Shown piece after piece: positions 52,419-61,903 of a DNA stretch of 64,000 nt. The stretch's first letter is position 1. Every line of letters starts with the position of its first letter. Origin of the DNA: CAYQJV01 sp964417925 (GTDB taxonomy: Bacteria > Hydrothermota > Tepidihabitantia > B3-TA06 > CAYQJV01); the NCBI GenBank assembly GCA_964417925.1, contig CAYQJV010000003.1, forward strand, positions 1-64,000. The letters run 5' to 3'. The position numbers and the translations under genes are program-made. The notes beneath the pieces were generated by a model. That model saw only the letters and a list, made by a program, of their open reading frames with translations. It did not search any database and was not told the DNA's origin.

Positions 52419-53098
52419 GACATTTAGATTATTATCTTGACTTTTTAAAAAAATTATGGAAGGAATATAGAGAACAGTTAATCGTTACTTTAACCATATG
52501 TGTGGTAATTCTTTTTACAAAGTATCACCCGATATACAGAGTTTTCCCACCCGATGTACCACGAATATTGATAAGAATGGTATATCAACCTTTACTTTTT
52601 TTGATAGGTCCTATTTTTACATTTATACTTATAGGAAAAGGATTTAGAGAGTTTGGGTTTATACCTAAGAAAATAAAATTCTGGTGGAGGGATTTTCTGC
52701 TGTTCTACTTTGTAATGCTGGTCCTTGTAATTTTAGTATGCAGAACCAGAACTTTTCAATATACCTATCCGCTTTTTAAACATGCTGAAAAAAGTTTTAA
52801 GCCTTTTATTATGTGGGAGATGGTGCATCTTTTTTACATGTTTGGCTGGGAATTTCTCTGGAGAGGTTATTTATTATTTTCCATTAGGAGAAAGGCAGGA
52901 GATGTAATTGCTGTTCTTATTCAGACGATTCCTTTTGCCCTGCTTCATGTAGGAAAGCCAGAATTGGAAGCATATGGCTCCATAATTGCAGGAATATTCC
53001 TCGGAGTTCTTGCAATAAAAAGCAATAGTTTTATTCCAGGGGCAATTCTTCATTTTTTAGTGGCTTTAACAATGGATGTGCTGGCTGTGATGTTTTAA
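52379..53098 (+). CDS. CPBP-family intramembrane protein
   Basis: A 239-residue polytopic protein with about six membrane spans and the CPBP/Abi motifs: GWEFLWRGYLLF (single glutamate instead of the usual EE), PFALLHVGKPE and GAILHFLVAL. The family includes CAAX/bacteriocin-processing metalloproteases. Loss of one glutamate may mean altered or no peptidase activity. The only standard starts are TTG 52379 (GAGAGG 5 nt before it, 40-nt overlap with the previous gene); an ATA 52415 at the previous stop (ATAA) would avoid most of the overlap. Confidence 0.75.
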   Translation: MGVQDRVKIPHIIRHLDYYLDFLKKLWKEYREQLIVTLTICVVILFTKYHPIYRVFPPDVPRILIRMVYQPLLFLIGPIFTFILIGKGFREFGFIPKKIKFWWRDFLLFYFVMLVLVILVCRTRTFQYTYPLFKHAEKSFKPFIMWEMVHLFYMFGWEFLWRGYLLFSIRRKAGDVIAVLIQTIPFALLHVGKPELEAYGSIIAGIFLGVLAIKSNSFIPGAILHFLVALTMDVLAVMF

Positions 53099-53824
53099 AT
53101 GAGACTTAATAGATATCTGGCTATTTGTGGATTGGGAGCAAGGAGGAAGGTTGAGCAGTTTATAAAGGAAGGTAGAGTAAAGGTAAATGGAGTAGTTATA
53201 AGAGAACCATGGTACAGAGTAGGAGAAGATGAGAAAGTAGAGGTGGATGGAAAGGTGGTAACGCCCAAGGCTCCGGTTTATGTAATTTTAAATAAGCCTT
53301 CGGGCATTATTACTACAAAAAGTGATGAAAGAAATAGAAAAACGGTAATTTCTCTTTTACCTAAGAGATTCAAGTATCTTTTTCCAGTAGGTAGACTGGA
53401 TAAGGACGTTACAGGTCTTGTCTTTTTAACAAATGATGGGGAAATTGCCCATAGATTAATGCATCCTCGGTTTGAAGTAGAAAAAGAATATATTGTAACT
53501 TTAAAAAGAAGAATTAATGACTATGCAGTGGAAAAAGCTATAAAAGGTATAAAGATCAATGGAGATTTTTACAAAATAAAGAAACTGAAGATTATGAAAA
53601 GGACAAAGAAGCGGTCTATAGTGGATATTGTACTTACAGAAGGGAAAAAGAGGGAAATAAAGATTATTTTTAGAAATCTGGGTTATCCAGTCCTTTCTAT
53701 AAAAAGAGTAAGAATAGGTTGTATTGCGATAGGAAGGATAAAGGAAGGGGAGTGGAGATATTTAACTTCCAAAGAGATAAAAAGATTAAAACAACTTGTT
53801 TATGGATATAAAAAAGGTAATTGA
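53099..53824 (+). CDS. RsuA/RluB-family rRNA pseudouridine synthase
   Basis: A 241-residue pseudouridine synthase. An S4 domain (1-~60, RLNRYLAICGLGARRKVEQFIKEGRV) precedes the catalytic domain with VGRLDKDVTGLVFLTNDG, the aspartate being the nucleophile, and EKEYIVTL. It modifies uridines in rRNA; whether it is the RsuA or RluB substrate is not decidable from motifs. It abuts the CPBP gene and its end overlaps the aldehyde dehydrogenase start. Confidence 0.93.
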   Translation: MRLNRYLAICGLGARRKVEQFIKEGRVKVNGVVIREPWYRVGEDEKVEVDGKVVTPKAPVYVILNKPSGIITTKSDERNRKTVISLLPKRFKYLFPVGRLDKDVTGLVFLTNDGEIAHRLMHPRFEVEKEYIVTLKRRINDYAVEKAIKGIKINGDFYKIKKLKIMKRTKKRSIVDIVLTEGKKREIKIIFRNLGYPVLSIKRVRIGCIAIGRIKEGEWRYLTSKEIKRLKQLVYGYKKGN

Positions 53825-55208
53825 AAAAGCACGTATAGTTCAAAAAATATGGAGCGAGAAGCCAATAAAAGAAAGAACCTCATTCCTAAGAAGAATGCGA
53901 AAAGTAATGGAAAAGTGCTGTTCAGAAATAATCACAGCTATACAGAAGGATACAGGTAAAGAAAAAACAGAGATTATTATTACAGAAATAATGTCTACCG
54001 ATATGTTTATAGGGTGGAATATAAATAAAGCCGATAAAATACTTAGACCCAAAAAAGTGAAAACTCCATTTTGGTGTTTCTGGAAAAAATCATACATTTA
54101 CTTTGAACCTATTGGAGTGATTGGGGTTATATCTCCATGGAACTTTCCATTTCATGCTTCCATCGTACCTTCTCTTGCTCCTCTTATTTGTGGAAACACA
54201 GTGATATTAAAGCCTTCAGAGTATACCCCAGAAACCACAAAAGTAATTAAAAAGATAATTGAAGAGGTAGGATTTCCTGAAGGGGTATTTAATGTAGTTG
54301 AAGGTGCTGAGAAGGAAGGAATAGAGATAGTAAGTAATGTGGATGGAGTAATGTTTACTGGAAGTACGGAAACAGGAAAGAAAGTAGCAGAAATTGCAGG
54401 AAAAAGGTTAATCCCATGTGTTCTTGAACTTGGGGGCAAGGATGCAATGTTGGTGTTGGAAGATGCTTTTCTTGAAAGAGCAGTAAATGCAGCAGTGTGG
54501 GGTGGGTTTTTAAATTCAGGCCAACTCTGTATATCCATTGAGATGGTGCTTTTACATGAAAAAATATACCAAAAATTCATGAGTATGTTATTAGAAAAGA
54601 TTAAAAACATGGATGTAAAAATTAGAATCTTTGATAAGCAAAAAGATACTGTGTATTTTCATATCAGAGATGCATTAAGAAGGAAGGCTTCATTCCTTAA
54701 ACCCTTAAAAGGGGACTTCCCTGCTATTATAGAAAATATCAACAAAAATATGATGATATTTAAAGAAGAAACTTTTGGTCCTGTTATTGCAGTAAGGAAG
54801 ATAAAGACTGTAGAGGAAGGAATAGAATTTATAAACAGTTCAAGATATGGGCTTACTGCATCAATATGGACAAGGGATATAAAGAAGGCAGAAAATATTG
54901 CAAAAAAAGTAAAGGTAGGAAATGTAATGATAAATGATGTGATTACCATAATAAACAATCCATACCTTCCTTTTGGAGGGGTTAAAGAAAGCGGTATTGG
55001 AAGATATCATGCGGAGAATGGTTTTTACAGTTTCTGTAATGTAAAATCGGTGATGGTGGATAAAGGATTCATGAAACGAGATTTCTATTGGTATCCTTAT
55101 ACAAGGAAGTTCAAATTATTTCTTGATTTATATTCTGGATTTGTAGATAAAAATATTTTTAAAATGATAAAAAGCGTGTTGAAACTTCTGGTTAATAAAT
55201 CATCTTAA
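53802..55208 (+). CDS. Aldehyde dehydrogenase family protein
   Basis: 468 residues from ATG 53802 (an alternative TTG at 53796). GVISPWNFPFHASIVPSLAPLICGNTVILKPSE is the nucleotide-binding stretch, FTGSTETGKKVAE the glycine-rich loop, VLELGGKDAMLVLEDA the catalytic glutamate region and NSGQLCISIE holds the catalytic cysteine. It oxidises an aldehyde with NAD(P); the substrate is unclear. It converges with the roadblock gene, the two ends overlapping by 4 nt. Confidence 0.92.
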   Translation: MDIKKVIEKARIVQKIWSEKPIKERTSFLRRMRKVMEKCCSEIITAIQKDTGKEKTEIIITEIMSTDMFIGWNINKADKILRPKKVKTPFWCFWKKSYIYFEPIGVIGVISPWNFPFHASIVPSLAPLICGNTVILKPSEYTPETTKVIKKIIEEVGFPEGVFNVVEGAEKEGIEIVSNVDGVMFTGSTETGKKVAEIAGKRLIPCVLELGGKDAMLVLEDAFLERAVNAAVWGGFLNSGQLCISIEMVLLHEKIYQKFMSMLLEKIKNMDVKIRIFDKQKDTVYFHIRDALRRKASFLKPLKGDFPAIIENINKNMMIFKEETFGPVIAVRKIKTVEEGIEFINSSRYGLTASIWTRDIKKAENIAKKVKVGNVMINDVITIINNPYLPFGGVKESGIGRYHAENGFYSFCNVKSVMVDKGFMKRDFYWYPYTRKFKLFLDLYSGFVDKNIFKMIKSVLKLLVNKSS

Positions 55209-55576
55209 TGAGGTAATGCCTCCCACAATTTTGTAGAATAAACCTTTGATATGTACCTAATTGCTCCAAGATTTGTTCCACGTTTAGCAGCAATAAGTAG
55301 AAAAACCGATCCATCACCAATTAGTTTGGTAAGAAAGTGTCCTTGTTCTGTAGATAATAAATTGTCCACCATTTTCCCAAGTCTTGCATCTTCCACAGTA
55401 GCTATAATTCTTTTCATTACTGTGCTTAAATTGGCTGCTGCAAGTTCTGAATCCATATTCTCAGGATTTGGTGTATACTCAGATATTATAAGTCCATCTG
55501 AACTTACCAGTGAGACCGTTAAAATTCCATCAACCTGTTTCCCCATTTCTTCAAGAATATTTTTTATTTCCATCAT
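55205..55576 (-). CDS. Roadblock/LC7-domain protein
   Basis: A 123-residue protein of the roadblock/LC7 fold: helix, then VDGILTVSLVSSDGLIISEYTP and a late FLTKLIGDGSVFLLIAAKRGTNLGAIRYI. Such proteins bind to and regulate small GTPases or assemble signalling complexes; no GTPase of the MglA type is nearby. It overlaps the TPR gene upstream by 4 nt, so both come from the promoter at 56652-56625. Confidence 0.85.
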   Translation of the reverse strand: MMEIKNILEEMGKQVDGILTVSLVSSDGLIISEYTPNPENMDSELAAANLSTVMKRIIATVEDARLGKMVDNLLSTEQGHFLTKLIGDGSVFLLIAAKRGTNLGAIRYISKVYSTKLWEALPH

Positions 55577-56616
55577 TTGCCCTCCTTATTTTTAAATTGA
55601 GAAAGCAACTTAAAGGCCTTTTGGGCATATAAGTTAAGTGGATCTATTTCAATACATTTTTTGAGGTATTCAAGAGCTTTCTTGGGATCCTTTTTAAAAA
55701 ACTCTACTCCTTTTTTATACAGGAGTTCACATAATACAGAGTTTATAAGTCCATCGCTTTTTTTTAAGTTATGTGCCTTTTGCAGATCTGCAATTGCTTC
55801 GTCAATTTTGCCAAGTTTTTTATACAGAATTCCTCTATTGAGATAAAATTTGTAGTTATTGGGAGAAAGTTGTATAGCTTTTGTGTAATCGCTCAGGGCA
55901 TCCTTGTATTTTTCAATTTTTTCATATGCCTTACCACGGTTGCTGTAAAATAAAGGATTTTCGGGATCAAATTTTATTGCATTGGTATAATCATCTATTG
56001 CTCTATCGTATTTCTTAATCTCAGAAAATAGCCTTCCTCTGTTGTTATAAGCAAGAGCATAAGTGGAATCCAAAGATAAGGCTTTGGTGTAATAAAATAA
56101 GGCTTTTTGCTTTTCTTGATTATATTCGTAACCCATTGCAAGGTTATGGGTTATTAAAGGATTAAGGGAGTCTATTTCATAAGCTTTCTTGAAGTAAATT
56201 AATGCACTATCATATTGTTCGGTCTTAAAATACACAATTCCAAGGTTATTGTAATACTCGGCATTTTCAGGAGAAAGTTCTATTGCGGTTTTAAAATCCA
56301 GTATTGCTGCAGCATAATTTTTAAGATTTAGATAGGCAGTTCCTCGGTTATAGTAATATATTGCCTTTTCAGGGGAAATAGCTATTGCTTTATTAAAATA
56401 ATCTACCGCAGTGTTATAATCCCTTAAAGAGAAATAACATAGTCCTAACCCATTATATGCTTCTGCGTTGTAAGGATTTTCTTTTAATACTTTATTAAAT
56501 TCTTTTATCGCCTTTTCATAATTACCTGTAGTATAGTAGTTTTTTGCTTTTGAAAGGTAATACGATGCACATCCTAATAAAAGCAAGAAAATGGTGAAAA
56601 ATTTTCTGTTATTCAT
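55573..56616 (-). CDS. TPR-repeat lipoprotein
   Basis: A 347-residue protein with a lipobox (IFLLLLGC) after a short signal and about eight tetratricopeptide repeats (~25-330, e.g. NYEKAIKEFNKVLKENPYNAEAYNGLG). Each repeat gives the usual A-loop-A helix pair with conserved G8, A20 and P32-like positions. TPR lipoproteins serve as assembly or scaffolding factors at the outer membrane. Together with the roadblock protein it forms a two-gene minus unit transcribed from a leaderless-type promoter ending 8 nt upstream of its ATG. Confidence 0.9.
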   Translation of the reverse strand: MNNRKFFTIFLLLLGCASYYLSKAKNYYTTGNYEKAIKEFNKVLKENPYNAEAYNGLGLCYFSLRDYNTAVDYFNKAIAISPEKAIYYYNRGTAYLNLKNYAAAILDFKTAIELSPENAEYYNNLGIVYFKTEQYDSALIYFKKAYEIDSLNPLITHNLAMGYEYNQEKQKALFYYTKALSLDSTYALAYNNRGRLFSEIKKYDRAIDDYTNAIKFDPENPLFYSNRGKAYEKIEKYKDALSDYTKAIQLSPNNYKFYLNRGILYKKLGKIDEAIADLQKAHNLKKSDGLINSVLCELLYKKGVEFFKKDPKKALEYLKKCIEIDPLNLYAQKAFKLLSQFKNKEGK

Positions 56617-56624
56617 TATATTTA

Positions 56625-56652
56625 ATTATCCTCTTAAAAAGTAAACTGTCAA
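56625..56652 (-). promoter_or_regulatory. Promoter of the TPR lipoprotein gene, leaderless type
   Basis: TTGACA (56652-56647), 16-nt spacer, GATAAT (56630-56625), then 8 nt to ATG 56616. Confidence 0.65.
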
Positions 56653-56692
56653 GTTTATTGATTTGATTCTGTTGGATGTATAATTAAAAATC

Positions 56693-57416
56693 ATGGAGCT
56701 TTATGGAGGTAGCCCATTTTTAAAAAAGTATTAAAAGATTATTTTCTTTTAGGTTCCATTTTAACATTTATTTTATTATCTTTTTTGTTCCCCTGTAAAA
56801 TAAGAAAATATCCTGAATTTGTTGATTGGACAACAATGGTTATTTTAACTTCGCTCATTATAATTACTACAGGTTTAAAGGAAAGTGGATTCTTCCAGCA
56901 TATTTCCGAGAATTTGGTTTTTGGATTTAAAAACGAAAGAAAGCTCGCTTTGGTGATGATAATAATTTCTGTGTTTTTTTCTATGTTTTTGACAAACGAT
57001 ATTACACTTTTTATTTTGATTCCCATTACCCTTGAAATGCAAAAAAGACTCAAAAATGATTTAAGAAAGTTAATAATTTTTGAAAACTATCGCAGTAAAT
57101 GTTGGCTCTCTTTTAACTCCTGGAGGGAATCCACAAAATGTATTTATATGGCACAGATGGGATGTTCCTTTTGTTAAATTCATATGGAGAATGCTTCCAG
57201 CAGAATTGGTTTGTTTTGGGTACTCTTTATAATTGCTTTATTTGAATTCAAAGATAATGCTTTATATTTACATGTTAAATTTTATAATCACAAAGTTAAC
57301 AAACTATACCTCTTAAATTTTTTCTGCATTCAGTAAAAGAAAATCTACTTGAATTTTATATAACAGGCATTGTGCTTTCACAACTTATAAGTAATATCTC
57401 TTTTAAATTGACTTTT
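56693..57416 (+). pseudogene. Broken membrane transporter (anion/arsenite-type)
   Basis: Fragments of one membrane protein are readable in shifting frames. ATG 56693 gives MELYGGSPFLKK and then stops. The frame shifts at the T5A6 run and continues as KVLKDYFLLGSILTFILLSFLF to RKLIIF. It shifts again near 57085 into TIAVNVGSLLTPGGNPQNVF, a signature of ArsB/CitT-type transporters, and a late piece LLEFYITGIVLSQLISNISF is still recognisable. About half of a normal transporter remains. A promoter-like TTGATT-15-TATAAT (56658-56684) precedes it. The lptE promoter takes over at 57408. Confidence 0.75.
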
Positions 57417-57435
57417 TGAAATATTCTAAGATAAT
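57408..57435 (+). promoter_or_regulatory. Promoter of lptE, leaderless type
   Basis: TTGACT (57408-57413), 16-nt spacer, GATAAT (57430-57435), then 7 nt to ATG 57443. Confidence 0.6.
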
Positions 57436-57442
57436 TTAAATA

Positions 57443-57919
57443 ATGAAAAAAATAGTTTTTTCTGGATTTGTGGCGTTTATTTTCTGTTGTGGATATTCCA
57501 CTCGGGCTTTACTGCCTCCTTATTTAAAATCCATCTATATTTCTCAGCCTGTAAATAATACTACAAAACCTATGTTGGAGGAAGTACTCAAACGAAATCT
57601 TGAGATGAGTTTTATTAAAGATGGAAATCTAAAGGTAGTGGGATCTATTGATGAAGCTTCTCTCATATGTGAGACCACAATAAAAAATTATTCAAAGTCT
57701 CCTGTGGAGTATACTGTAGATCAATTTGTACGACACTGGAGAATTACCATTACAGTACATGTGAAATGTACTGACCAAATAAAAAACAGAATTTTTTGGG
57801 AAGGAGATGTTTCTTTTTGGGAAGATATTCAACGAATAGAGGATGAGGAAAAAGCTATAGATACTCTTTTTAAAAGGATTTCACAGGAGATTGTAGTAAA
57901 AACAGTTACCAATTGGTAG
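57443..57919 (+). CDS. lptE: LptE-like LPS-assembly lipoprotein
   Basis: A 158-residue lipoprotein (MKKIVFSGFVAFIFCC, lipid on a Cys, then GYSTRALLPPYLKSIYI, the typical LptE opening). The rest is the small alpha-beta LptE fold (NRIFWEGDVSFWEDI). LptE plugs LptD during lipopolysaccharide insertion, consistent with the acyltransferase at 23 kb. The LptD partner is not in the window. A one-base gap separates it from the methyltransferase gene. Confidence 0.8.
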   Translation: MKKIVFSGFVAFIFCCGYSTRALLPPYLKSIYISQPVNNTTKPMLEEVLKRNLEMSFIKDGNLKVVGSIDEASLICETTIKNYSKSPVEYTVDQFVRHWRITITVHVKCTDQIKNRIFWEGDVSFWEDIQRIEDEEKAIDTLFKRISQEIVVKTVTNW

Positions 57920-57920
57920 A

Positions 57921-59222
57921 TTGATAGTTTCGGTTGAGAAGATTGTATACGGAGGCTATGCTCTTGCAAGACACAAGGGGAAAGTAATTTTCATAAAGAA
58001 CGTACTTCCAGAGGAAAAGGTAAAAATAAAAATAGTCAAAGAAAAAAAGGACCATGCTTTTGCCGAGGTGGTGGATATAATAGAATCCTCCGTACATAGA
58101 CAAGATCCAGAATGTCAACATTTTGGATTGTGTGGTGGATGTGATTTTCAGTATGTATCGTATGAATATGAGATGTTTTTAAAAAAAGAGATGCTTGAGG
58201 AACTTTTAAAAAGGGAAAAGATAGATGTTGAGATTAAGGAAGTTGTGGTTTCAAAATCTCATAAAGGATATAGAAATAAAAGTGAACTTCCTGTAAAGGG
58301 AGGTAAAAGAGTAAGAATAGGTTTTTTTGAAAGTAAAAGTCATAGAGTTGTAAATATTAAAGAGTGTACAGTGCATCCAAGATTTTTTAACGAGATTATA
58401 GAGGTGTTGAGAGGGAAAATAGAAAGGACAAAGGTATCCATATACGATGAGAATACAGGAAGAGGAGATTTAAGGTACATCATACTGCGAACAAACCCTG
58501 CAAAAGATGTACTTATTGGATTTGTTTCTAAGTCCGGTAGTCTTTCCCATGAGGCCTGGAAAGGAGTAGAAAAGAGATTTAAAAATATCAAAGGAATTCT
58601 GGTAAATTACAATCCATTTTCTGGTTCAAAAATAACCGGCGATAGGATAAAAAATGTTTATGGTAGAGATTTCTTGAAATACCGGATCAATGGGAAGACA
58701 TTTATAGTAAGTTTTCTTTCGTTCTTTCAGACAAATTCCTATCAATTGGAGAATATGGTGGGGCTAATAAAAGATCTTCTATCCCCTGAAAAAAACGATA
58801 GAATAGGTGATTTATATTCAGGGGTTGGATTGTTTGGAATATCCTTGGCAGAGGATGTGAAGCATGTGGTTTTGATAGAGCAAGCATCAAGCTCAGTAGA
58901 GGATGCAAGAAAAAATATTGAAATTAATCAGTTGGTAAATATAGAGGTAGTAAAAGGAGATGCATCCTGGATAAGAGAGTTTGAAGGTATAAATAAACTG
59001 ATAGTGGACCCCCCAAGGAAAGGGATGTCTGATGAGGTGATAAAAGCAATACTGCATTTAAGCCCTGAGAGGATAGCTTATGTATCGTGTAATCCAGCCA
59101 CTTTTGCAAGAGATATTAAAAAACTGGAAGAAAAATACAGGCTTCAATATGTTGTTCTTATAGATATGTTTCCCAGAACATACCATATGGAGGTTGTTGG
59201 TTTACTTTTAAAAAATGATTAA
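57921..59222 (+). CDS. RumA/RlmD-type uracil-5 RNA methyltransferase
   Basis: A 433-residue SAM enzyme, TTG start just after the lptE stop. N-terminal TRAM (1-~55), Fe-S cysteine cluster in CQHFGLCGGCDFQY, SAM motif DLYSGVGLFGIS, VDPPRKGMSDEV and the catalytic cysteine in YVSCNPATFARDI. It methylates uridine C5 in rRNA or tRNA; specificity (RlmC, RlmD, TrmA or a single all-purpose enzyme) cannot be decided. Overlaps the amidohydrolase gene by 8 nt. Confidence 0.93.
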   Translation: MIVSVEKIVYGGYALARHKGKVIFIKNVLPEEKVKIKIVKEKKDHAFAEVVDIIESSVHRQDPECQHFGLCGGCDFQYVSYEYEMFLKKEMLEELLKREKIDVEIKEVVVSKSHKGYRNKSELPVKGGKRVRIGFFESKSHRVVNIKECTVHPRFFNEIIEVLRGKIERTKVSIYDENTGRGDLRYIILRTNPAKDVLIGFVSKSGSLSHEAWKGVEKRFKNIKGILVNYNPFSGSKITGDRIKNVYGRDFLKYRINGKTFIVSFLSFFQTNSYQLENMVGLIKDLLSPEKNDRIGDLYSGVGLFGISLAEDVKHVVLIEQASSSVEDARKNIEINQLVNIEVVKGDASWIREFEGINKLIVDPPRKGMSDEVIKAILHLSPERIAYVSCNPATFARDIKKLEEKYRLQYVVLIDMFPRTYHMEVVGLLLKND

Positions 59223-60624
59223 GATAAAAAATTCAAAGATATGGGGTGAAAAAGGCTATGAACATACAAGTATTATTATTGAACACGAAAGGATAATATC
59301 TGTAGATGTAGATATAAAAGAAGCAGATTTTGAAAATGTATACGTACTGCCCGGTTTTATAGATTCACATATTCATCTTGTGGAATACGGAGAGACTTTT
59401 GTATTCCCATCTCTTGACGAGGTAGAATCAAAAGAGCATGCGATGGAACTTCTTTTTGAGGGCCTTGGGATCGCAAGATATACAGGCTTTTTATACGCCT
59501 TTGGAATAGATCCAGAGAAAGCAAAGATAACTTCTGAAGATTTGGATAAAGTATCAAAAAAGGTTCCTGTAATTGTTCGAAGGATAGATGGACATTCTGC
59601 ATATCTCAACCATAAGGCAATGGAATTTTTAAAAGTAGTGCCTCAGCCTGTATATAAAGGAGAGGAAAACAAGTATATAGTAGAGAAAGTAGAAAGAGCT
59701 GTACCTTGGGAAGTAAAAGAAGAAGGGATACTTAAAGCACAGAATAAATTGTTAAAATACGGTATAACCCATGTGGTTTCAATGACCCAAGAATATGATT
59801 GCGAAGGTCTTTTGAAATTAAAGGATAAACTCATAATTGACGTGACGGTGTTTTGTCAAACTGAAGATGTGAAGATGGTAAAACGGCTTGGACTACCAAG
59901 AATAGGAGGATGTTTACTCATAGACGGATCTTTTGGTTCCCATACTGCAGCAATTTCATTTCCCTATAACGATAAAAAACAAACAAAAGGAGTGCTCTAC
60001 TACACTGAGGAAGAGTTAAAGAGACTCGTTAAAAAATTCGCTCAAAACAATTTACAGATGACATTCCATGCTATAGGAGATAAAGCAATCTCTATGTTAC
60101 TATGTGCCTATGAAGAGGTAATAGAGAGAGAAAATACACAGAGGCATAGAATAGAGCATGCTGAGCTCTTGAACAATCATATGATAGAAAAAATCAAAGA
60201 ACTTGATATAATTATATCAGCTCAGCCAGGATTTGAGTATTATTGGGGAGGTAAAGGTAATCTCTACGAAAAAAGATTAGGGATGAGGTATATTTTAACA
60301 AATCCTTTCAAGGAGATTTTGGAAAAAAATATCAAATTGTGCTTTGGGTCGGATGCTCCTATTACTGATCCAGCTCCTTTCTATGTATTTCAAGGAAGTA
60401 TACGTCATCCAAATTCAATTCACAGGATAAGATTTGAACAAGCAATAAGATGCTACACAATTAACGGAGCATATGCAGTGTTTGAAGAAAAGAATAAAGG
60501 AAGTATAGAAAAAGGAAAAATTGCAGATATAATTCTCTTTGATAAGGATCCATCCAAGAATTACAACCTTAACCCCTGTGCAGTGATCAAAGAAGGTAGA
60601 ATAGTTGCTCAATATTGTGATTAG
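59215..60624 (+). CDS. Amidohydrolase, YtcJ-like
   Basis: A 469-residue amidohydrolase-superfamily protein. Metal ligands are in PGFIDSHIHLVEYG, HAIGDKAIS, HRIEHAELLNN and LCFGSDAPI, the YtcJ pattern. Such enzymes remove amide/formyl or N-substituent groups; the substrate is unknown. It overlaps the methyltransferase by 8 nt and is followed by a 94-nt gap with the next promoter. Confidence 0.9.
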   Translation: MIKIKNSKIWGEKGYEHTSIIIEHERIISVDVDIKEADFENVYVLPGFIDSHIHLVEYGETFVFPSLDEVESKEHAMELLFEGLGIARYTGFLYAFGIDPEKAKITSEDLDKVSKKVPVIVRRIDGHSAYLNHKAMEFLKVVPQPVYKGEENKYIVEKVERAVPWEVKEEGILKAQNKLLKYGITHVVSMTQEYDCEGLLKLKDKLIIDVTVFCQTEDVKMVKRLGLPRIGGCLLIDGSFGSHTAAISFPYNDKKQTKGVLYYTEEELKRLVKKFAQNNLQMTFHAIGDKAISMLLCAYEEVIERENTQRHRIEHAELLNNHMIEKIKELDIIISAQPGFEYYWGGKGNLYEKRLGMRYILTNPFKEILEKNIKLCFGSDAPITDPAPFYVFQGSIRHPNSIHRIRFEQAIRCYTINGAYAVFEEKNKGSIEKGKIADIILFDKDPSKNYNLNPCAVIKEGRIVAQYCD

Positions 60625-60684
60625 ATATTTCCATAAATCAAATTTTGGAATATGATTTTCTACAAATTTTAAAGAGGTATAGAA

Positions 60685-60712
60685 TTGACAAAACTTGAAA
60701 ATTGGGTAATAT
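60685..60712 (+). promoter_or_regulatory. Promoter of the serine-palmitoyltransferase-like gene, leaderless type
   Basis: TTGACA (60685-60690), 16-nt spacer, TAATAT (60707-60712), then 6 nt to ATG 60719. Confidence 0.65.
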
Positions 60713-60718
60713 TTTTAG

Positions 60719-61903
60719 ATGGAGTTGTTTAAAAAGTGTGAAGATTTTTATCCTGTTGTGGAGAGGGCTTACAGGGAGAATTATTATCCTTATTTTATTC
60801 CAATAGATTCCCAGCCGGACCACAATGTTGTGATTTCTGGTAAGAGGATGATAATGCTTGGTTCAAATAACTATCTTGGCCTTACTTCTGATCCCAGAGT
60901 AAAAAAAGCAGCGATAGAGGCTGTAGAGAAGTACGGTACAGGTTGTACAGGCTCCAGATTTCTGAATGGTACGCTTGATATCCATGTGAAGTTGGAAAGG
61001 GAGCTTGCTGAGTTTTTTGAAAAGGATGATTGTATTGTTTTTTCCACTGGATATCAGGCAAATCTTGGAGTAATTTCTGCTCTTGTTCAGAAAGGCGATT
61101 ATGTAATTACTGACAAATTGGATCATGCCTCAATAATTGATGGATGTAGGTTATCTTTTGGAGAAATGGTGAGGTTTGTCCATAATGATATGGAGAGTCT
61201 TGAGAATGTATTGAAGAAGCTTCCTAAGGAAGCAGGAAAGTTGATAGTGGTAGATGGGATATTTTCAATGGATGGTGATATTGCAAAACTTCCTGAAATA
61301 GTTTCTCTTGCAAAAAAATATGGAGCAAGGGTGATGGTGGATGATGCCCATGCTGTTGGAGTTCTGGGTGAGAGAGGGGCAGGCACAGCAGAGTATTTCG
61401 GTATGCTTTCTCAGGTAGATTTAATAATGGGAACATTCAGTAAATCATTTGCATCTCTTGGGGGGTTTGTGGTGGGGGAGAAAAAGGTAATAACCTATAT
61501 AAGGCATCATGCAAGATCCCTTATATTTTCTGCGAGTATGCCTCCTTCTGCAGTAGCAACTGCGAGAAAGGCACTTGAGATAATAAAAAATGAGCCTGAA
61601 AGGAGGAAAAAGTTGTGGAAAAATACAGAGAAGATGCTCAAGGGATTTAAAAGCATTGGTTTTGATACAGGAACTGCAGAAACACCGGTTATCCCTATAA
61701 TAATAGGGGATGATATGCTTACCATAAGGTTTTGGAAAGAACTTTTTGAAAATGGAGTTTTTGTAAATCCAGTTCTTCCTCCTGCAGTACCGCCTAAGAA
61801 ATCTCTTTTAAGAACCAGTTATATGGCAACCCATGAGGAGGAGGAACTGGATGAGGCACTTTCAATTTTTGAGAAAATTGGTAAAAAACTGGGGATAGTA
61901 TGA
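60719..61903 (+). CDS. Alpha-oxoamine synthase, probably serine palmitoyltransferase
   Basis: A 394-residue PLP enzyme. [34 protein letters not shown] and [11 protein letters not shown] mark the family; H136 stacks on PLP, D209/H211 are in VDDAHAVG and K242 (GTFSKSFA) forms the Schiff base. The pattern is closer, by recall, to bacterial serine palmitoyltransferases of Bacteroidetes than to BioF or KBL. It would condense serine and an acyl-CoA/ACP, the first step of sphingolipid synthesis. The GNAT gene follows with a 4-nt overlap. Confidence 0.8.
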   Translation: MELFKKCEDFYPVVERAYRENYYPYFIPIDSQPDHNVVISGKRMIMLGSNNYLGLTSDPRVKKAAIEAVEKYGTGCTGSRFLNGTLDIHVKLERELAEFFEKDDCIVFSTGYQANLGVISALVQKGDYVITDKLDHASIIDGCRLSFGEMVRFVHNDMESLENVLKKLPKEAGKLIVVDGIFSMDGDIAKLPEIVSLAKKYGARVMVDDAHAVGVLGERGAGTAEYFGMLSQVDLIMGTFSKSFASLGGFVVGEKKVITYIRHHARSLIFSASMPPSAVATARKALEIIKNEPERRKKLWKNTEKMLKGFKSIGFDTGTAETPVIPIIIGDDMLTIRFWKELFENGVFVNPVLPPAVPPKKSLLRTSYMATHEEEELDEALSIFEKIGKKLGIV

